Below, one piece after another: positions 16,492 through 25,546 of a stretch of 64,000 bases of DNA (position 1 is its first letter; every line of letters starts with the position of its first letter). Made by a program: the position numbers and the translations under genes. The stretch is taken from the NCBI GenBank assembly GCA_934182615.1, contig CAKPRO010000006.1:1-64000 (forward strand), written 5' to 3'. This DNA comes from an uncultured Bacilli bacterium. Lineage in GTDB: Bacteria > Bacillota_I > Bacilli_A > RF39 > UBA660. The notes beneath the pieces are model-generated. The model worked only from the letters and a program-made list of their open reading frames with translations. It was not told where the DNA came from and did no database searches.

Positions 16492-17284
16492 CTTGTATCA
16501 CAGCCTTTCTAAGTGATACTCTTGATATTAAGTATCCTAATGATATTGTAATAATTATCCAAATAATAGAACCAATAATAAGGATATATCCTTCTTCTAA
16601 TGGTATACTATTAGAATATATTCTAAAGGGAAAGTCTCCAATAAACCTAAAAGGAAGAAATTCCGCTATATGTTTTAACCATGTTGGAAAAAATGGTATC
16701 GGAACCGTTCCACCCATAAATATATCTGCAATTACACTATAAGCAGTCATAGACCCCTTTTCATCTAAAGTAAACATTGTTAAAATATGCATAAATAAAT
16801 TTAAAGCTGTAACTAAGAATAATCCTAATACTAATGCTACTATAAATATTATAAAATTATTTATCGAATAAGGACCAGATAAATGAAATGGTTCTGGTAA
16901 TGATATAGCAAGAATTATTAAAGGAACAAATCTAAGTAAAACTGCTACTAACCTTTTAGCTAGCATCTTAACATACCATTTAAAATAAAAATCTTGAGGT
17001 CTTACTAATTCATAAGCTAAATTACCATTTTTAATCATATCAAGTAATTCGTTTTCTCTATCAAAGGGATATATTAGGGCAAAAAATGATTGCTGAAGCC
17101 ATAAGTAATTAACAAGTTCTTGCCAGTTCATTGGTACATTACCACCACTTTCGTAGAAGGCTAAATATACCATAATAAATATTAAAGCAAAGAATATTTG
17201 AGTACATATACCCGCTATTGCTTCCATTCGATATTGAAGATTAGTTATAAATCTTAATCTAAAATAACTTAAATATGATTTCAT
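16484..17284 (-). CDS. ABC-2 type permease
   Basis: 266 residues, about six membrane segments, with NELLDMIKNGNLAYELVRPQDFYF as the counterpart of the family motif in its partner. It overlaps the ATPase stop by 4 bases and the next permease by 8. The three genes form one transporter: two different permeases and one ATPase. Confidence 0.85.
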   Translation of the reverse strand: MKSYLSYFRLRFITNLQYRMEAIAGICTQIFFALIFIMVYLAFYESGGNVPMNWQELVNYLWLQQSFFALIYPFDRENELLDMIKNGNLAYELVRPQDFYFKWYVKMLAKRLVAVLLRFVPLIILAISLPEPFHLSGPYSINNFIIFIVALVLGLFLVTALNLFMHILTMFTLDEKGSMTAYSVIADIFMGGTVPIPFFPTWLKHIAEFLPFRFIGDFPFRIYSNSIPLEEGYILIIGSIIWIIITISLGYLISRVSLRKAVIQGG

Positions 17285-18264
17285 AATTCATAGTCCTCAT
17301 ATAATTTAAGTATTACATCATCAATACTTTCATTATCTATTTCAATATCTTCAATATTATATTTAGTAGTAAGTTTACTTAAGAAATTAGATATACTTAT
17401 TATATTAGAATCAATTATAAAATTATAACTATCTTCCTTCTTACATTTCTTTATAACACCTTTTACTTTAATATTATCAATTTTATCCTTAGTAAATATC
17501 TTAATATTTTTATAACTACCATATTTAACTTTTAATGTTTTAATATTTCCATCATATAGTATCTTTCCATTACCAATTAAGATAATTCTCTTAGCCAGTG
17601 CTTCAATATCATTCATATCATGAGTAGTAAGAATTACTGTTACTTTATTTTCTTTATTTATCTTTTTAATAAAGTCTCTTACTATCTTTTTGGATATAGC
17701 ATCTAATCCTATTGTAGGTTCATCTAAGAATAATATTTCTGGTTTATGTAGAAGAGATGATGCTATTTCACACCTCATTCTCTCTCCTAAAGAAAGCGTT
17801 CTAACCGGTTTTTTTATTATTTCTTCAATACCTAAAAGTTCTACTAAATATTTCTTTGTCTTTTGATATTCATTATTATCTATTTTATAGATATCTCTTA
17901 ACAAGTCAAAAGTGTCTTCCGCTGGGATATCAAAAGCAAGCTGACTTCTTTGACCAAAGACTACTCCTATCTTAGATACATATTTTTTTCTATCTTTAAT
18001 AGGATCTAAATTATTTATTTTAATGCTTCCACTAGTAGGAAGAAGTATTCCTGAAAGCATCTTAATTGTGGTACTCTTTCCGGCACCATTTGGACCAATA
18101 TAACCAATTACTTCTCCTTTCTTTATTTCAAAAGATACATTTTTTACTGCTTCTACTATTTTGTATTCTCTTTTGAAAAATGATTTTAAAGCAGCTTTTA
18201 GTCCACTATTTCTTTTGGCTACTTTAAAAGTTTTTGTTATGTTATCAACTTTGATGAATGACAT
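17281..18264 (-). CDS. ABC transporter ATPase (COG4586-type)
   Basis: 327 residues from the ATG at 18264 (AGAAAGGATG). Walker A GPNGAGKST near 60, signature LSLGERMRCEIASSLLHKPE near 160, Walker B ILFLDEPTIGLD, switch TTHD. An extra C-terminal region of about 90 residues is typical of this family. It energises the two ABC-2 permeases downstream. A terminator hairpin stands between its promoter and the start codon. Confidence 0.9.
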   Translation of the reverse strand: MSFIKVDNITKTFKVAKRNSGLKAALKSFFKREYKIVEAVKNVSFEIKKGEVIGYIGPNGAGKSTTIKMLSGILLPTSGSIKINNLDPIKDRKKYVSKIGVVFGQRSQLAFDIPAEDTFDLLRDIYKIDNNEYQKTKKYLVELLGIEEIIKKPVRTLSLGERMRCEIASSLLHKPEILFLDEPTIGLDAISKKIVRDFIKKINKENKVTVILTTHDMNDIEALAKRIILIGNGKILYDGNIKTLKVKYGSYKNIKIFTKDKIDNIKVKGVIKKCKKEDSYNFIIDSNIISISNFLSKLTTKYNIEDIEIDNESIDDVILKLYEDYEL

Positions 18265-18291
18265 TTTAATATCACATCCTTTCTGACAACG

Positions 18292-18321
18292 CAAAAAAGC
18301 CACATATTTCAAATATGTAGT
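18292..18321 (-). terminator. Leader terminator before the ABC-2 operon
   Basis: CTACATATTTGAAATATGTGG hairpin, then six T on the minus strand, in the 5' leader of the operon. No antiterminator was identified. Confidence 0.6.
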
Positions 18322-18370
18322 TTCATCGTGCAATTAAATATATGTTTTTTTCTTCGCAAATGTCATAATA

Positions 18371-18399
18371 AATATATAATATTTAAAATACTTTGTCAA
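18371..18399 (-). promoter_or_regulatory. Promoter of the ABC-2 operon
   Basis: TTGACA, 17-bp spacer, TATATT. Confidence 0.8.
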
Positions 18400-18409
18400 T
18401 GGTTTTATA

Positions 18410-19657
18410 TTAATTTTTACTTAATAGTTTTTCTAATGGTTTAAACTCAGTAGATTCTTCTAATTTTTCTTCATAATATTTACCATCTTGGTAGAAGCCT
18501 CTCAAAGCATATGCTTCTTTAATATTATGAGCCTTTACTTCACTAGTAATTATTCTATATTCATTATCTACTATCTCAATACAAGAACAATTACTTAACA
18601 TTATACCTACTTTATCTTTATTTTTTAATTCTTCTTTAGTAGATTCATATCTTCCATTTTCATCAGTATGAGGGGTAATGTAAGCATCAATAAAATTTAG
18701 ACAATCTACACTACTAAAAGTTACATCATTATCACTAGTTACCGAGTCTGAATTACAAGAATTAAACCAGCACACTGCTCCAGCAGATACTCCACATAAT
18801 ACTTTACCATCATTATATGCATCAAGTAATAATTTATCAAATCCTGTTTTCTTCCATAAATTAATCATCTCTAAAGTATCACCGCCACCTTCATAAATAA
18901 TATCAGCCCATGCTATTTTTTCCTTTACTACTTCCATATCATCTAGTTCAGTACTTTTTAAATTTCTACACCTACAGCCAAACATATCACCATATATTTT
19001 TTTCATCGTTTCAAAATAACCCTCTTCGATAGCATTATTAAATGGTTGTGCATGAACCACAAATAAATAATTAGGGTTTTCTTTACCTGTTAATCTTATT
19101 ATTTCCTTATCCATAGGTTCAGTTTCATATTCACGATATTTACCATTACCTAAATATCTACCATTTTCTTTCCAAACATCAGTTAATTGTTTTCTATTTT
19201 GAATAGCTTTCATTCTCTTTGCTATCCAGTTTTCATCATAGCCTTTTGACCTATATAAATCTATAGATCTTTGCATAGCAATTGATGGATCAAATACCTC
19301 ATCAATTCTCTCACTACCTAACTTAGCTAACCATTGCTTTATAGGCTCAGCATTCTTACTAGGAATAGATTCTATTATTCTAAACATTCCTTCAATATCA
19401 GTAACATCCGTCATACGATATTTACCATCAGTAGCCTTAAGTTTCAACTGTCCGATTTTTTCGGACACTTCACTTCCTTCCGAAGTTAATTGTTTCTTTA
19501 AGTCACTCCAGTATTTTCTGGGTCTAGCACTTCCAGTTAATACTTCAATAATATCAATAATACTAACATAATATTTCTCACTTTCTTTATTCCAAACAGT
19601 TCTAACTTTCTTATCATTAAATATTTTGTTAATCAAATATAATTTGTCTTTTTCCAT
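18410..19657 (-). CDS. Bro-N antirepressor-like domain fused to peptidase S51
   Basis: 415 residues from the ATG at 19657 (GAGGAGGG upstream). Residues 1 to about 160 (VRTVWNKESEKYYVSIIDIIEVLTG, RPRKYWSDLKKQL, FRIIESIPSKNAEPIKQWLA) match Bro-N/phage antirepressor-type proteins. Residues about 195-415 are S51: WADIIYEGGGDTLEMI, nucleophile elbow LCGVSAGAVCW, FIDAYITPHTDENGRYE. The fusion joins a DNA-binding-type domain with a serine peptidase/amidase fold. Third intact S51 protein in 12 kb. Function unknown. Confidence 0.8.
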   Translation of the reverse strand: MEKDKLYLINKIFNDKKVRTVWNKESEKYYVSIIDIIEVLTGSARPRKYWSDLKKQLTSEGSEVSEKIGQLKLKATDGKYRMTDVTDIEGMFRIIESIPSKNAEPIKQWLAKLGSERIDEVFDPSIAMQRSIDLYRSKGYDENWIAKRMKAIQNRKQLTDVWKENGRYLGNGKYREYETEPMDKEIIRLTGKENPNYLFVVHAQPFNNAIEEGYFETMKKIYGDMFGCRCRNLKSTELDDMEVVKEKIAWADIIYEGGGDTLEMINLWKKTGFDKLLLDAYNDGKVLCGVSAGAVCWFNSCNSDSVTSDNDVTFSSVDCLNFIDAYITPHTDENGRYESTKEELKNKDKVGIMLSNCSCIEIVDNEYRIITSEVKAHNIKEAYALRGFYQDGKYYEEKLEESTEFKPLEKLLSKN

Positions 19658-19751
19658 ATAACCCTCCTCTTTTCTTACATTCCCAATATAACACATATAA
19701 AATATCTAAGTCAATGAATTTTAATACATTTCTTGGTAATATTTTTACCAA

Positions 19752-19776
19752 AAAGAAAAAGTACTCTATGAGTACT
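19752..19776 (-). terminator. Terminator after the GNAT pair
   Basis: AAGTACTCATAGAGTACTT hairpin followed by TTTTCTTTTT on the minus strand, overlapping the end of the GNAT gene. Confidence 0.8.
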
Positions 19777-20278
19777 TATTTCCTAAAATAAATTCATATA
19801 CACATTCAGTTATATCAATACCATGTATATTAGAATGCTCTAACTCTACTACTTTACCACCTATCTTTTGATAAAATTCATTAGCAGTATTCTCTTTTAG
19901 ACATCTAATAATAACCCTTTTATATCCATCTTTTTTAAATATGTCAAAACAATATTTAATAAGTTTAGTTCCATAACCCTTTTTCTGATTATTATCTTCT
20001 ATATAGATAGAATATATTTCTTTATAGTCCTTATACTTATCTCCTCTTGCGTCTCCGTAGCAGATAAATGCCTTAACCATATTATCTTCTTCTAGAAGAG
20101 CATAATTAGAACTACCTTTCCTTATAGCATTCTTAATATTTTCTACTCTAGTATTATATTCACTTTCTTGTTTATCAAATACTTCTTTTGGGAAAACATT
20201 ACTATAAGTACTTCGCCAAGAATTTAAATGTATTCTAACTATTCTTGCAGCATCACTTGTATTAGCTTCTCTAATCAT
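19766..20278 (-). CDS. GNAT acetyltransferase
   Basis: 170 residues. IREANTSDAARIVRIHLNSW opens the fold, IYIEDNNQKKGYGTKLIKYCFD at about 90-112 gives the acetyl-CoA loop, and RCLKENTANEFYQKIGGK follows. It overlaps the preceding GNAT gene by a few bases, so the two are translationally coupled. Substrate unknown. Confidence 0.85.
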   Translation of the reverse strand: MIREANTSDAARIVRIHLNSWRSTYSNVFPKEVFDKQESEYNTRVENIKNAIRKGSSNYALLEEDNMVKAFICYGDARGDKYKDYKEIYSIYIEDNNQKKGYGTKLIKYCFDIFKKDGYKRVIIRCLKENTANEFYQKIGGKVVELEHSNIHGIDITECVYEFILGNKYS

Positions 20279-20756
20279 CTAAATTACCATTACTAAAATA
20301 TATTTCTAATCTATTATATTTACCAGTATACTTTTCTATATAATTTTTATTAGTATAATCATTTACTACCATCTTCCAAAAAGACTCTGCCACTTTAGAA
20401 TTAGGTACAGCTTTAATAGTCCAATTACCTTTATACATATCAAATACTTTAATTGCTACTTCTTTACCTATTTTATTTCTTTTATAATTATTTAAAACAA
20501 ATATTTCACTTATTTCATAATTATTATTTCCATTATCATCTATAAGTACAAAGCCTAATATATCTTTATCACTCTTAATAAAATAAGCATAATTATCTAT
20601 AAAATATTTATCTAAATCATATTCATACTGACATATATCAGAATTAAAAGTAATAGGAAAATATAAACTTAAATCATGTAAATATAATTGTAGTAATCTT
20701 TCTAATTTATTTCTATCTTCTAATCTAACTTTTTCTAATTTAATATTATTATTCAC
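20271..20756 (-). CDS. GNAT acetyltransferase
   Basis: 161 residues from the GTG at 20756, chosen because GGAGG lies 6 bases ahead; an ATG at 20768 is the alternative but lacks a Shine-Dalgarno. The GNAT core includes ISEIFVLNNYKRNKIGKEVAIKVFD at about 85-108 and PNSKVAESFWKMV. It resembles GNATs that act on small molecules (motif NYAYFIKSDKDILGFVLI). Coupled to the GNAT gene downstream. Confidence 0.8.
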   Translation of the reverse strand: MNNNIKLEKVRLEDRNKLERLLQLYLHDLSLYFPITFNSDICQYEYDLDKYFIDNYAYFIKSDKDILGFVLIDDNGNNNYEISEIFVLNNYKRNKIGKEVAIKVFDMYKGNWTIKAVPNSKVAESFWKMVVNDYTNKNYIEKYTGKYNRLEIYFSNGNLDD

Positions 20757-20782
20757 TATATCCTCCATAATATTTTCTTTAA

Positions 20783-20839
20783 CCTCTTCAACCTGTAGTC
20801 TTCCGAGGTATGATGAAGCCTATTCTAGTCTTCCTCATA
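20783..20839. repeat. AGACT/AGGCT paired hairpin (copy D, minus-oriented)
   Basis: Minus strand: TATGAGGA-AGACT ... AGGCT-TCATCATA, then CCTC-GGA-AGACT-AC-AGGTT-GAA-GAGG. The base stem CCTC/GAGG is compensated relative to CCAC/GTGG in copies A-C. Confidence 0.75.
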
Positions 20840-20907
20840 ATATTTTTTTGGTTAATGTCAATATATCATATAAAATAGCCAAAGGCAATAATATATTGTT
20901 TTTTAAA

Positions 20908-20935
20908 GAAAATAAGTACTATTTCAAGTACTTAT
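20908..20935 (-). terminator. Terminator of the kinase-like gene
   Basis: ATAAGTACTTGAAATAGTACTTAT hairpin with a T-rich tail on the minus strand, overlapping the 3' end of the gene. Confidence 0.75.
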
Positions 20936-22721
20936 CAATTATTTCAAATAATTTATCTTTGCTAATAGGTTTAAGTAAATAGCCACTAAAACCATATTTT
21001 AAATATTCTTCATTATATTCATATTCATTATTTCTAGTAAGTAAGATAACATTAGTTTTAAAGTTTCTAATATCTTTAAATTTCTTCATAACAGTTACTC
21101 CATCTAATGGATCCATAACTTCATCTAGTAATATTAAATCATATTTCTCTTTACCTCTAATTTTATCTAGTGCTTCTTTACCTAAACTAACATAATCAAG
21201 TTTAATATTAGTATCACGAATTAACTTACTAATAATCTTCTCAGTAGAAATATTATCATCTACTAAAAGTATTTTCTTTTCATCATAAAAACTTTCGTAC
21301 TTATTATATTTTTCATTAGCTTCTTCTACTATCTTTTGATCAAGTACTATCTTCATAGTAGTACCATTACCATAATTACTACTAGGAATAATAGTACCAC
21401 CCATTAAAGTAATTAGTTTTCTAGCAGTAAATAAATTACTCTTCATATTACTTCCATCTATTTCTTCTTTTCTTTTATAGAAGATACTATCCATCTCATC
21501 AGGAGATATTCCTACTCCCGAATCTTCAATAGTAATAATAAGTCTTGCTATATTATTCTTAATAATCGTATTAACATTAAGTTCAATATAACCTTCTTTA
21601 GTATACTTAATACTATTATCTAAAATACTAGTTAAAACATTTTTAAGTCCTAAATTATCTCCATATAAATATTCAGGTAAATCACTAGCAATATCACTTC
21701 TAAAAGTAAGACCTTTCTTACTACATTCATCACTATATAAAGTAACTATCTTTTTTAATAATAATTTAATATTATATTTATCATCATATACTTTAATACT
21801 AGCACTATCAATACTATCTACATCAAGTATCTCATTAGTCATCGTAGTAAATCTAGCAGTATTTTCTTTAATAGCCCTCAAATAATCATTAACTAAATCT
21901 TTATCTACTTTCTTATTACTCATTTCATTAATCGCAGCATCAGTATTATAATTAATATCCTTAGTAATAAGTCTAATATCATTAGTCATATTATATAAAA
22001 ACATAGTCTTATCTTCATTAGCATTATCACTAATCTCTTTAGCCTTATGATATTCTTCAATCATCTTAACATCAGGATTCTCTATTGTAAAATACATAAG
22101 GAAAGTAATAAAAGCATGAATAGGAGTAGCAAGTAATAATCCCGGATTCATATATTGAATATAAGATGCAATACCACCAACAATTAAAAATATAAGTATT
22201 GGAAAAAATCTCTTATCTTTAATATTTTTAATATTTCTAATTAATGCAATAATACCTATAAAAGAATATAAGAAAGCTGAAAGATATATAATATTAACAC
22301 TAGGGCCATAAGTATAAGCAATATATCCATCATATTTAAAGTTAAGTGGTAAGATAAAATTCAAAGTAGTAAAGATAATCATTAATACAATAGCTATATT
22401 TCTAACTACTGGTATATATCTTTCTTTCTTTTTAATACTAAGACATACAAATAGTACGTAGCAGAGTAATATAGTAATCCAAAGTTCTACTCCAAAAGAA
22501 AATAATCTTGCTACAAAATAACTAACATTAGGTATTTCTTTATACATAGGTCCAACAAAATCCAAAATAAGTTCTATAATAAGTTCAAAGAATGATACTA
22601 CTACTAATATAGAATATACTTTATTTTCTTTACTTTTAAATACTTTCTTTCTAAAGTATACAGTCATAAGTAACATAGAATATACTATTGCTTCAATTAA
22701 AAAATAAATACCAGTATACAT
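20919..22721 (-). CDS. Hybrid histidine kinase-like protein lacking the phospho-acceptor His
   Basis: 600 residues: about seven membrane segments in 1-220, a HisKA-like helix, an HATPase domain (NVLTSILDNSIKYT near 330, EDSGVGISPDE near 365, TMKIVLDQ) and a receiver domain from about 485. The H-box position reads FLYNMTNDIR at 241-250, where FLxxMSHEIR is usual, so the acceptor His is replaced by Asn. The receiver keeps its acidic pair (LLVDD), the acceptor Asp (LILLDEVMD) and the Lys (LLKPIS). It may sense at the membrane but cannot autophosphorylate on the usual His. A paralogue is at 56828. Confidence 0.85.
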   Translation of the reverse strand: MYTGIYFLIEAIVYSMLLMTVYFRKKVFKSKENKVYSILVVVSFFELIIELILDFVGPMYKEIPNVSYFVARLFSFGVELWITILLCYVLFVCLSIKKKERYIPVVRNIAIVLMIIFTTLNFILPLNFKYDGYIAYTYGPSVNIIYLSAFLYSFIGIIALIRNIKNIKDKRFFPILIFLIVGGIASYIQYMNPGLLLATPIHAFITFLMYFTIENPDVKMIEEYHKAKEISDNANEDKTMFLYNMTNDIRLITKDINYNTDAAINEMSNKKVDKDLVNDYLRAIKENTARFTTMTNEILDVDSIDSASIKVYDDKYNIKLLLKKIVTLYSDECSKKGLTFRSDIASDLPEYLYGDNLGLKNVLTSILDNSIKYTKEGYIELNVNTIIKNNIARLIITIEDSGVGISPDEMDSIFYKRKEEIDGSNMKSNLFTARKLITLMGGTIIPSSNYGNGTTMKIVLDQKIVEEANEKYNKYESFYDEKKILLVDDNISTEKIISKLIRDTNIKLDYVSLGKEALDKIRGKEKYDLILLDEVMDPLDGVTVMKKFKDIRNFKTNVILLTRNNEYEYNEEYLKYGFSGYLLKPISKDKLFEIIDKYLK

Positions 22722-22883
22722 ATAAACAACTCCTATCTATTATCTATATTAAGTATACAATTTTTTTACTTTTTTTACAAGAAAAAAAAGACAATTTTCA
22801 TAAATTATCCTTTTAAGTTTTATACTAACTATTGCAATTGATAACTATAGTTTATTTTTTTACAATTTACAGTTCATAATTTC

Positions 22884-23522
22884 TTAAAATTTTCTTGTTT
22901 TAACATTTTCTCCAACCAACATTCTTTGATCATATTTTCTCATTTCATTTTCTGTTGTATAGCCAACATATGCATATGTTCCATTAAGTTTACTTGGATT
23001 AAAGCCATATATAGTCATTCTCGAATGACCTTCAATTATTAAGAATTTTTCATTGTTACAAGTAATTAAAATAATAGGTGGAAATTTATTTGCTTTGTTA
23101 TACTCAAAACCATCAAAAAATGGTTGATTAGATACATTATATATTTCTCTTCCACTATTTATGACTTTTGCAGCTTCTACTGGTTTAGATGTTCCATTAG
23201 ATAATTCATTCCAATAGTCATAATCAATATAATAGATATTATCAATATCTTTTTCATCTAATTCTAAATATTTCCATTCGCTAATTTTGGGAAAATTTTC
23301 AAATAATCCATTATCTGGATAACCTCTAAATTTTTTCATAATGTTTAATCTATCAAGATTTTCTTTTTTATTTTTAATATTTCCATTAAAAATTATACTT
23401 GAATCTAATCCTAAATCATTAATAATATTATCTAAACTCCCATTAAATCTTTTTGAATTTAATTCTCCTTTTAAAAATTCAAGAATCATTTCATCCTCAT
23501 TTGCTTTTCTTATTAGTTTCAT
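22884..23522 (-). CDS. Hypothetical protein with ParB-like motif
   Basis: 212 residues from the ATG at 23522. No signal peptide. The C-terminal part, PPIILITCNNEKFLIIEGHSRMT near 165-190, recalls the ParB/sulfiredoxin-like nucleotidase fold, whose hallmark is EGHxRxxA. A Tyr/Asp-rich middle (DIDNIYYIDYDYWNEL) precedes it. The resemblance is limited to this segment; the role is unknown. It lies between an AMP-binding ligase and a kinase-like gene. Confidence 0.55.
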   Translation of the reverse strand: MKLIRKANEDEMILEFLKGELNSKRFNGSLDNIINDLGLDSSIIFNGNIKNKKENLDRLNIMKKFRGYPDNGLFENFPKISEWKYLELDEKDIDNIYYIDYDYWNELSNGTSKPVEAAKVINSGREIYNVSNQPFFDGFEYNKANKFPPIILITCNNEKFLIIEGHSRMTIYGFNPSKLNGTYAYVGYTTENEMRKYDQRMLVGENVKTRKF

Positions 23523-23612
23523 TATAGTCACCAACTTTCATAATTAATCGTTTCCATCTATTTCAAGTATACAATTTTTTCATTTTTTTCACAATAGAAA
23601 AAGAAGAAAAAA

Positions 23613-25370
23613 CTATTTAAGTTCTCTCTTCTTAGTTTTATGTTCAGCTTCTTCTTTAGCAAGTTCTTCTAATAATTTATAATCAGCTTTATCAGCTTTA
23701 GTTCTAGGAATAGTATCTAAGAATGTAATAGATTCTGGTACTTCATATGGTTTTAATTGAATAGTCTCTCCTGTAATATTATTAATAATTGGTTTATAAC
23801 ACATATCTAGTATATAATCACTTATTTCTTTCGTAGGCATAACACCATCTTTTAATACTACATATGCCTTATTAGTAAATAATAAATCTTTATCAGGTTT
23901 AGGAACTACTACTACACTATCTACTACATCAATTAAAGCTATAACATTTTGAATATGTTCTAAATATACTTTATTTAAGTCTGATCTAATATAATATCTA
24001 CTACTTCTTCCAGTTAAAGTAAAGTATCCTTCATTATCTAAAGTACCCATATTACCAGTCTTATAATACTCTACTCCTTTATACATAAATTTAGTATTTT
24101 TAGTCATTTCTTCATTCTTATAATATCCTTTATAAATATGTTTACCTGCTATACAAAGCATTCCTTCTTCGCCATATTTAAGTTCTTCTAAAGTATCAGG
24201 ATCAACAATAATAGCCTTAGTACCAACAAGCACTCTACCTACTGTTTCAGGTCTATTGAGTGAGCCAACTGCCATTGTATTAGTACCAACTGTTTCAGCA
24301 TTACCAGAACCATTACATATAACAGTATTAGCTCCATGTTTTCTAAAAAATTCTACTCCATCAACATTTTGCATTGGTGATAAGAAATCCCCTCCTGATA
24401 CAAAGGTATGAATACTAGATAAATCATCACTATCTTTAACATTTCTTTTAATAAGTTCAAGAAGAGCAGGACTACCAAATACATAGTTAGGATTTTTACT
24501 TAGATAATATCTAATATTATCTTTACTTAAAGTAGGAGCAAGTACCGCTACTCTACCACATATTAAACTCATAATAGTAGAAGTAGCAAAACCATAAGGA
24601 TAAGAAAATGGTACACATACTAAACATCTTTCTCCTACTTTTGCTTTAATCTTACCAGTATTTTTCATATAAATACCAGAAGCAAGTAAATTCTCATTAG
24701 TTAATACTACACTCTTAGGATTACCAGTAGAACCACTAGTAAATAAAATTAAAGAGTCTTCCTTACCACCATATAAAGTATATATAGGTTTTTTATAATA
24801 TTTAGCAATACTACCAATATCACTAAAAGATAAATCATCATTATATCCATTAGCACCTGTTTCTATACTACTATAATTCTTAGTACTAATTTCATTACTA
24901 TGTAAAGTAATAATATTTCTTACCTTACTACCATCTTTAATCTTTTTATTATATTCTTTATCTTTATCAAAATTAATAAATAAACTAGATTCAAATTCAT
25001 TCAAATATCCTAATACTTCTTCAATTGAAGACATTGAATTAATAAAAGTAGTAATAGCCCCTATTCTGTTGCAGGCTAAATAAATAATAACTCCTTGATA
25101 ATAATTAGGCATAGCAGCAGATACTATACTTCCCTTCTTTATTCCTAATTCTTTCAATGTCTTAGATAAAGTAATTGCATCTTTTAACATTTCATCATAA
25201 TTTACTTTTAAATCTAAACAATCAATAGCTTCTTCTTTTCTATAGAAATTACTAATTAAATTAATAGTATTATAAATACTCATATTAGGTATTATAGGAT
25301 TTCTACTAAAAAAACTATAATCACTATTATGTATATTATCTATAGATGGATAACCTGTTAATTTTTTCAT
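23613..25370 (-). CDS. AMP-binding acyl-CoA synthetase-like ligase
   Basis: 585 residues. The ANL superfamily P-loop-like motif LILFTSGSTGNPKSVVLT is near 205-222, and YKTGNMGTLDNEGYFTLTGR with the Asp/Arg pair is near 445-465. It would activate a carboxylic acid as acyl-AMP. The C-terminal catalytic Lys region (PRTKADKADYK) is present. It stands 90 bases from the ParB-like gene and two genes from a degenerate sensor kinase. A second, more distant ligase is at 58622, next to the paralogous kinase. Substrate unknown. Confidence 0.85.
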   Translation of the reverse strand: MKKLTGYPSIDNIHNSDYSFFSRNPIIPNMSIYNTINLISNFYRKEEAIDCLDLKVNYDEMLKDAITLSKTLKELGIKKGSIVSAAMPNYYQGVIIYLACNRIGAITTFINSMSSIEEVLGYLNEFESSLFINFDKDKEYNKKIKDGSKVRNIITLHSNEISTKNYSSIETGANGYNDDLSFSDIGSIAKYYKKPIYTLYGGKEDSLILFTSGSTGNPKSVVLTNENLLASGIYMKNTGKIKAKVGERCLVCVPFSYPYGFATSTIMSLICGRVAVLAPTLSKDNIRYYLSKNPNYVFGSPALLELIKRNVKDSDDLSSIHTFVSGGDFLSPMQNVDGVEFFRKHGANTVICNGSGNAETVGTNTMAVGSLNRPETVGRVLVGTKAIIVDPDTLEELKYGEEGMLCIAGKHIYKGYYKNEEMTKNTKFMYKGVEYYKTGNMGTLDNEGYFTLTGRSSRYYIRSDLNKVYLEHIQNVIALIDVVDSVVVVPKPDKDLLFTNKAYVVLKDGVMPTKEISDYILDMCYKPIINNITGETIQLKPYEVPESITFLDTIPRTKADKADYKLLEELAKEEAEHKTKKRELK

Positions 25371-25455
25371 ATAAAACCACTCCCTTTTTCATATGTAAGT
25401 ATTATATAACATTTTTATCAAAAAAGCAAACATTTATATATATTTTAGTATATTT

Positions 25456-25509
25456 CCCCTTCAGCCTGTAGTCTTCCGGGGTATGAGCAAGCCTAAAGTC
25501 TTGCTCATA
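25456..25509. repeat. AGACT/AGGCT paired hairpin (copy E, minus-oriented)
   Basis: Minus strand: TATGAGCA-AGACT-TT-AGGCT-TGCTCATA, then CCCC-GGA-AGACT-AC-AGGCT-GAA-GGGG. Both outer stems differ from the other copies yet are fully paired. Confidence 0.8.
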
Positions 25510-25546
25510 TATTTTAGCATATTAAAAGTGAATCATTAAAATTCAC

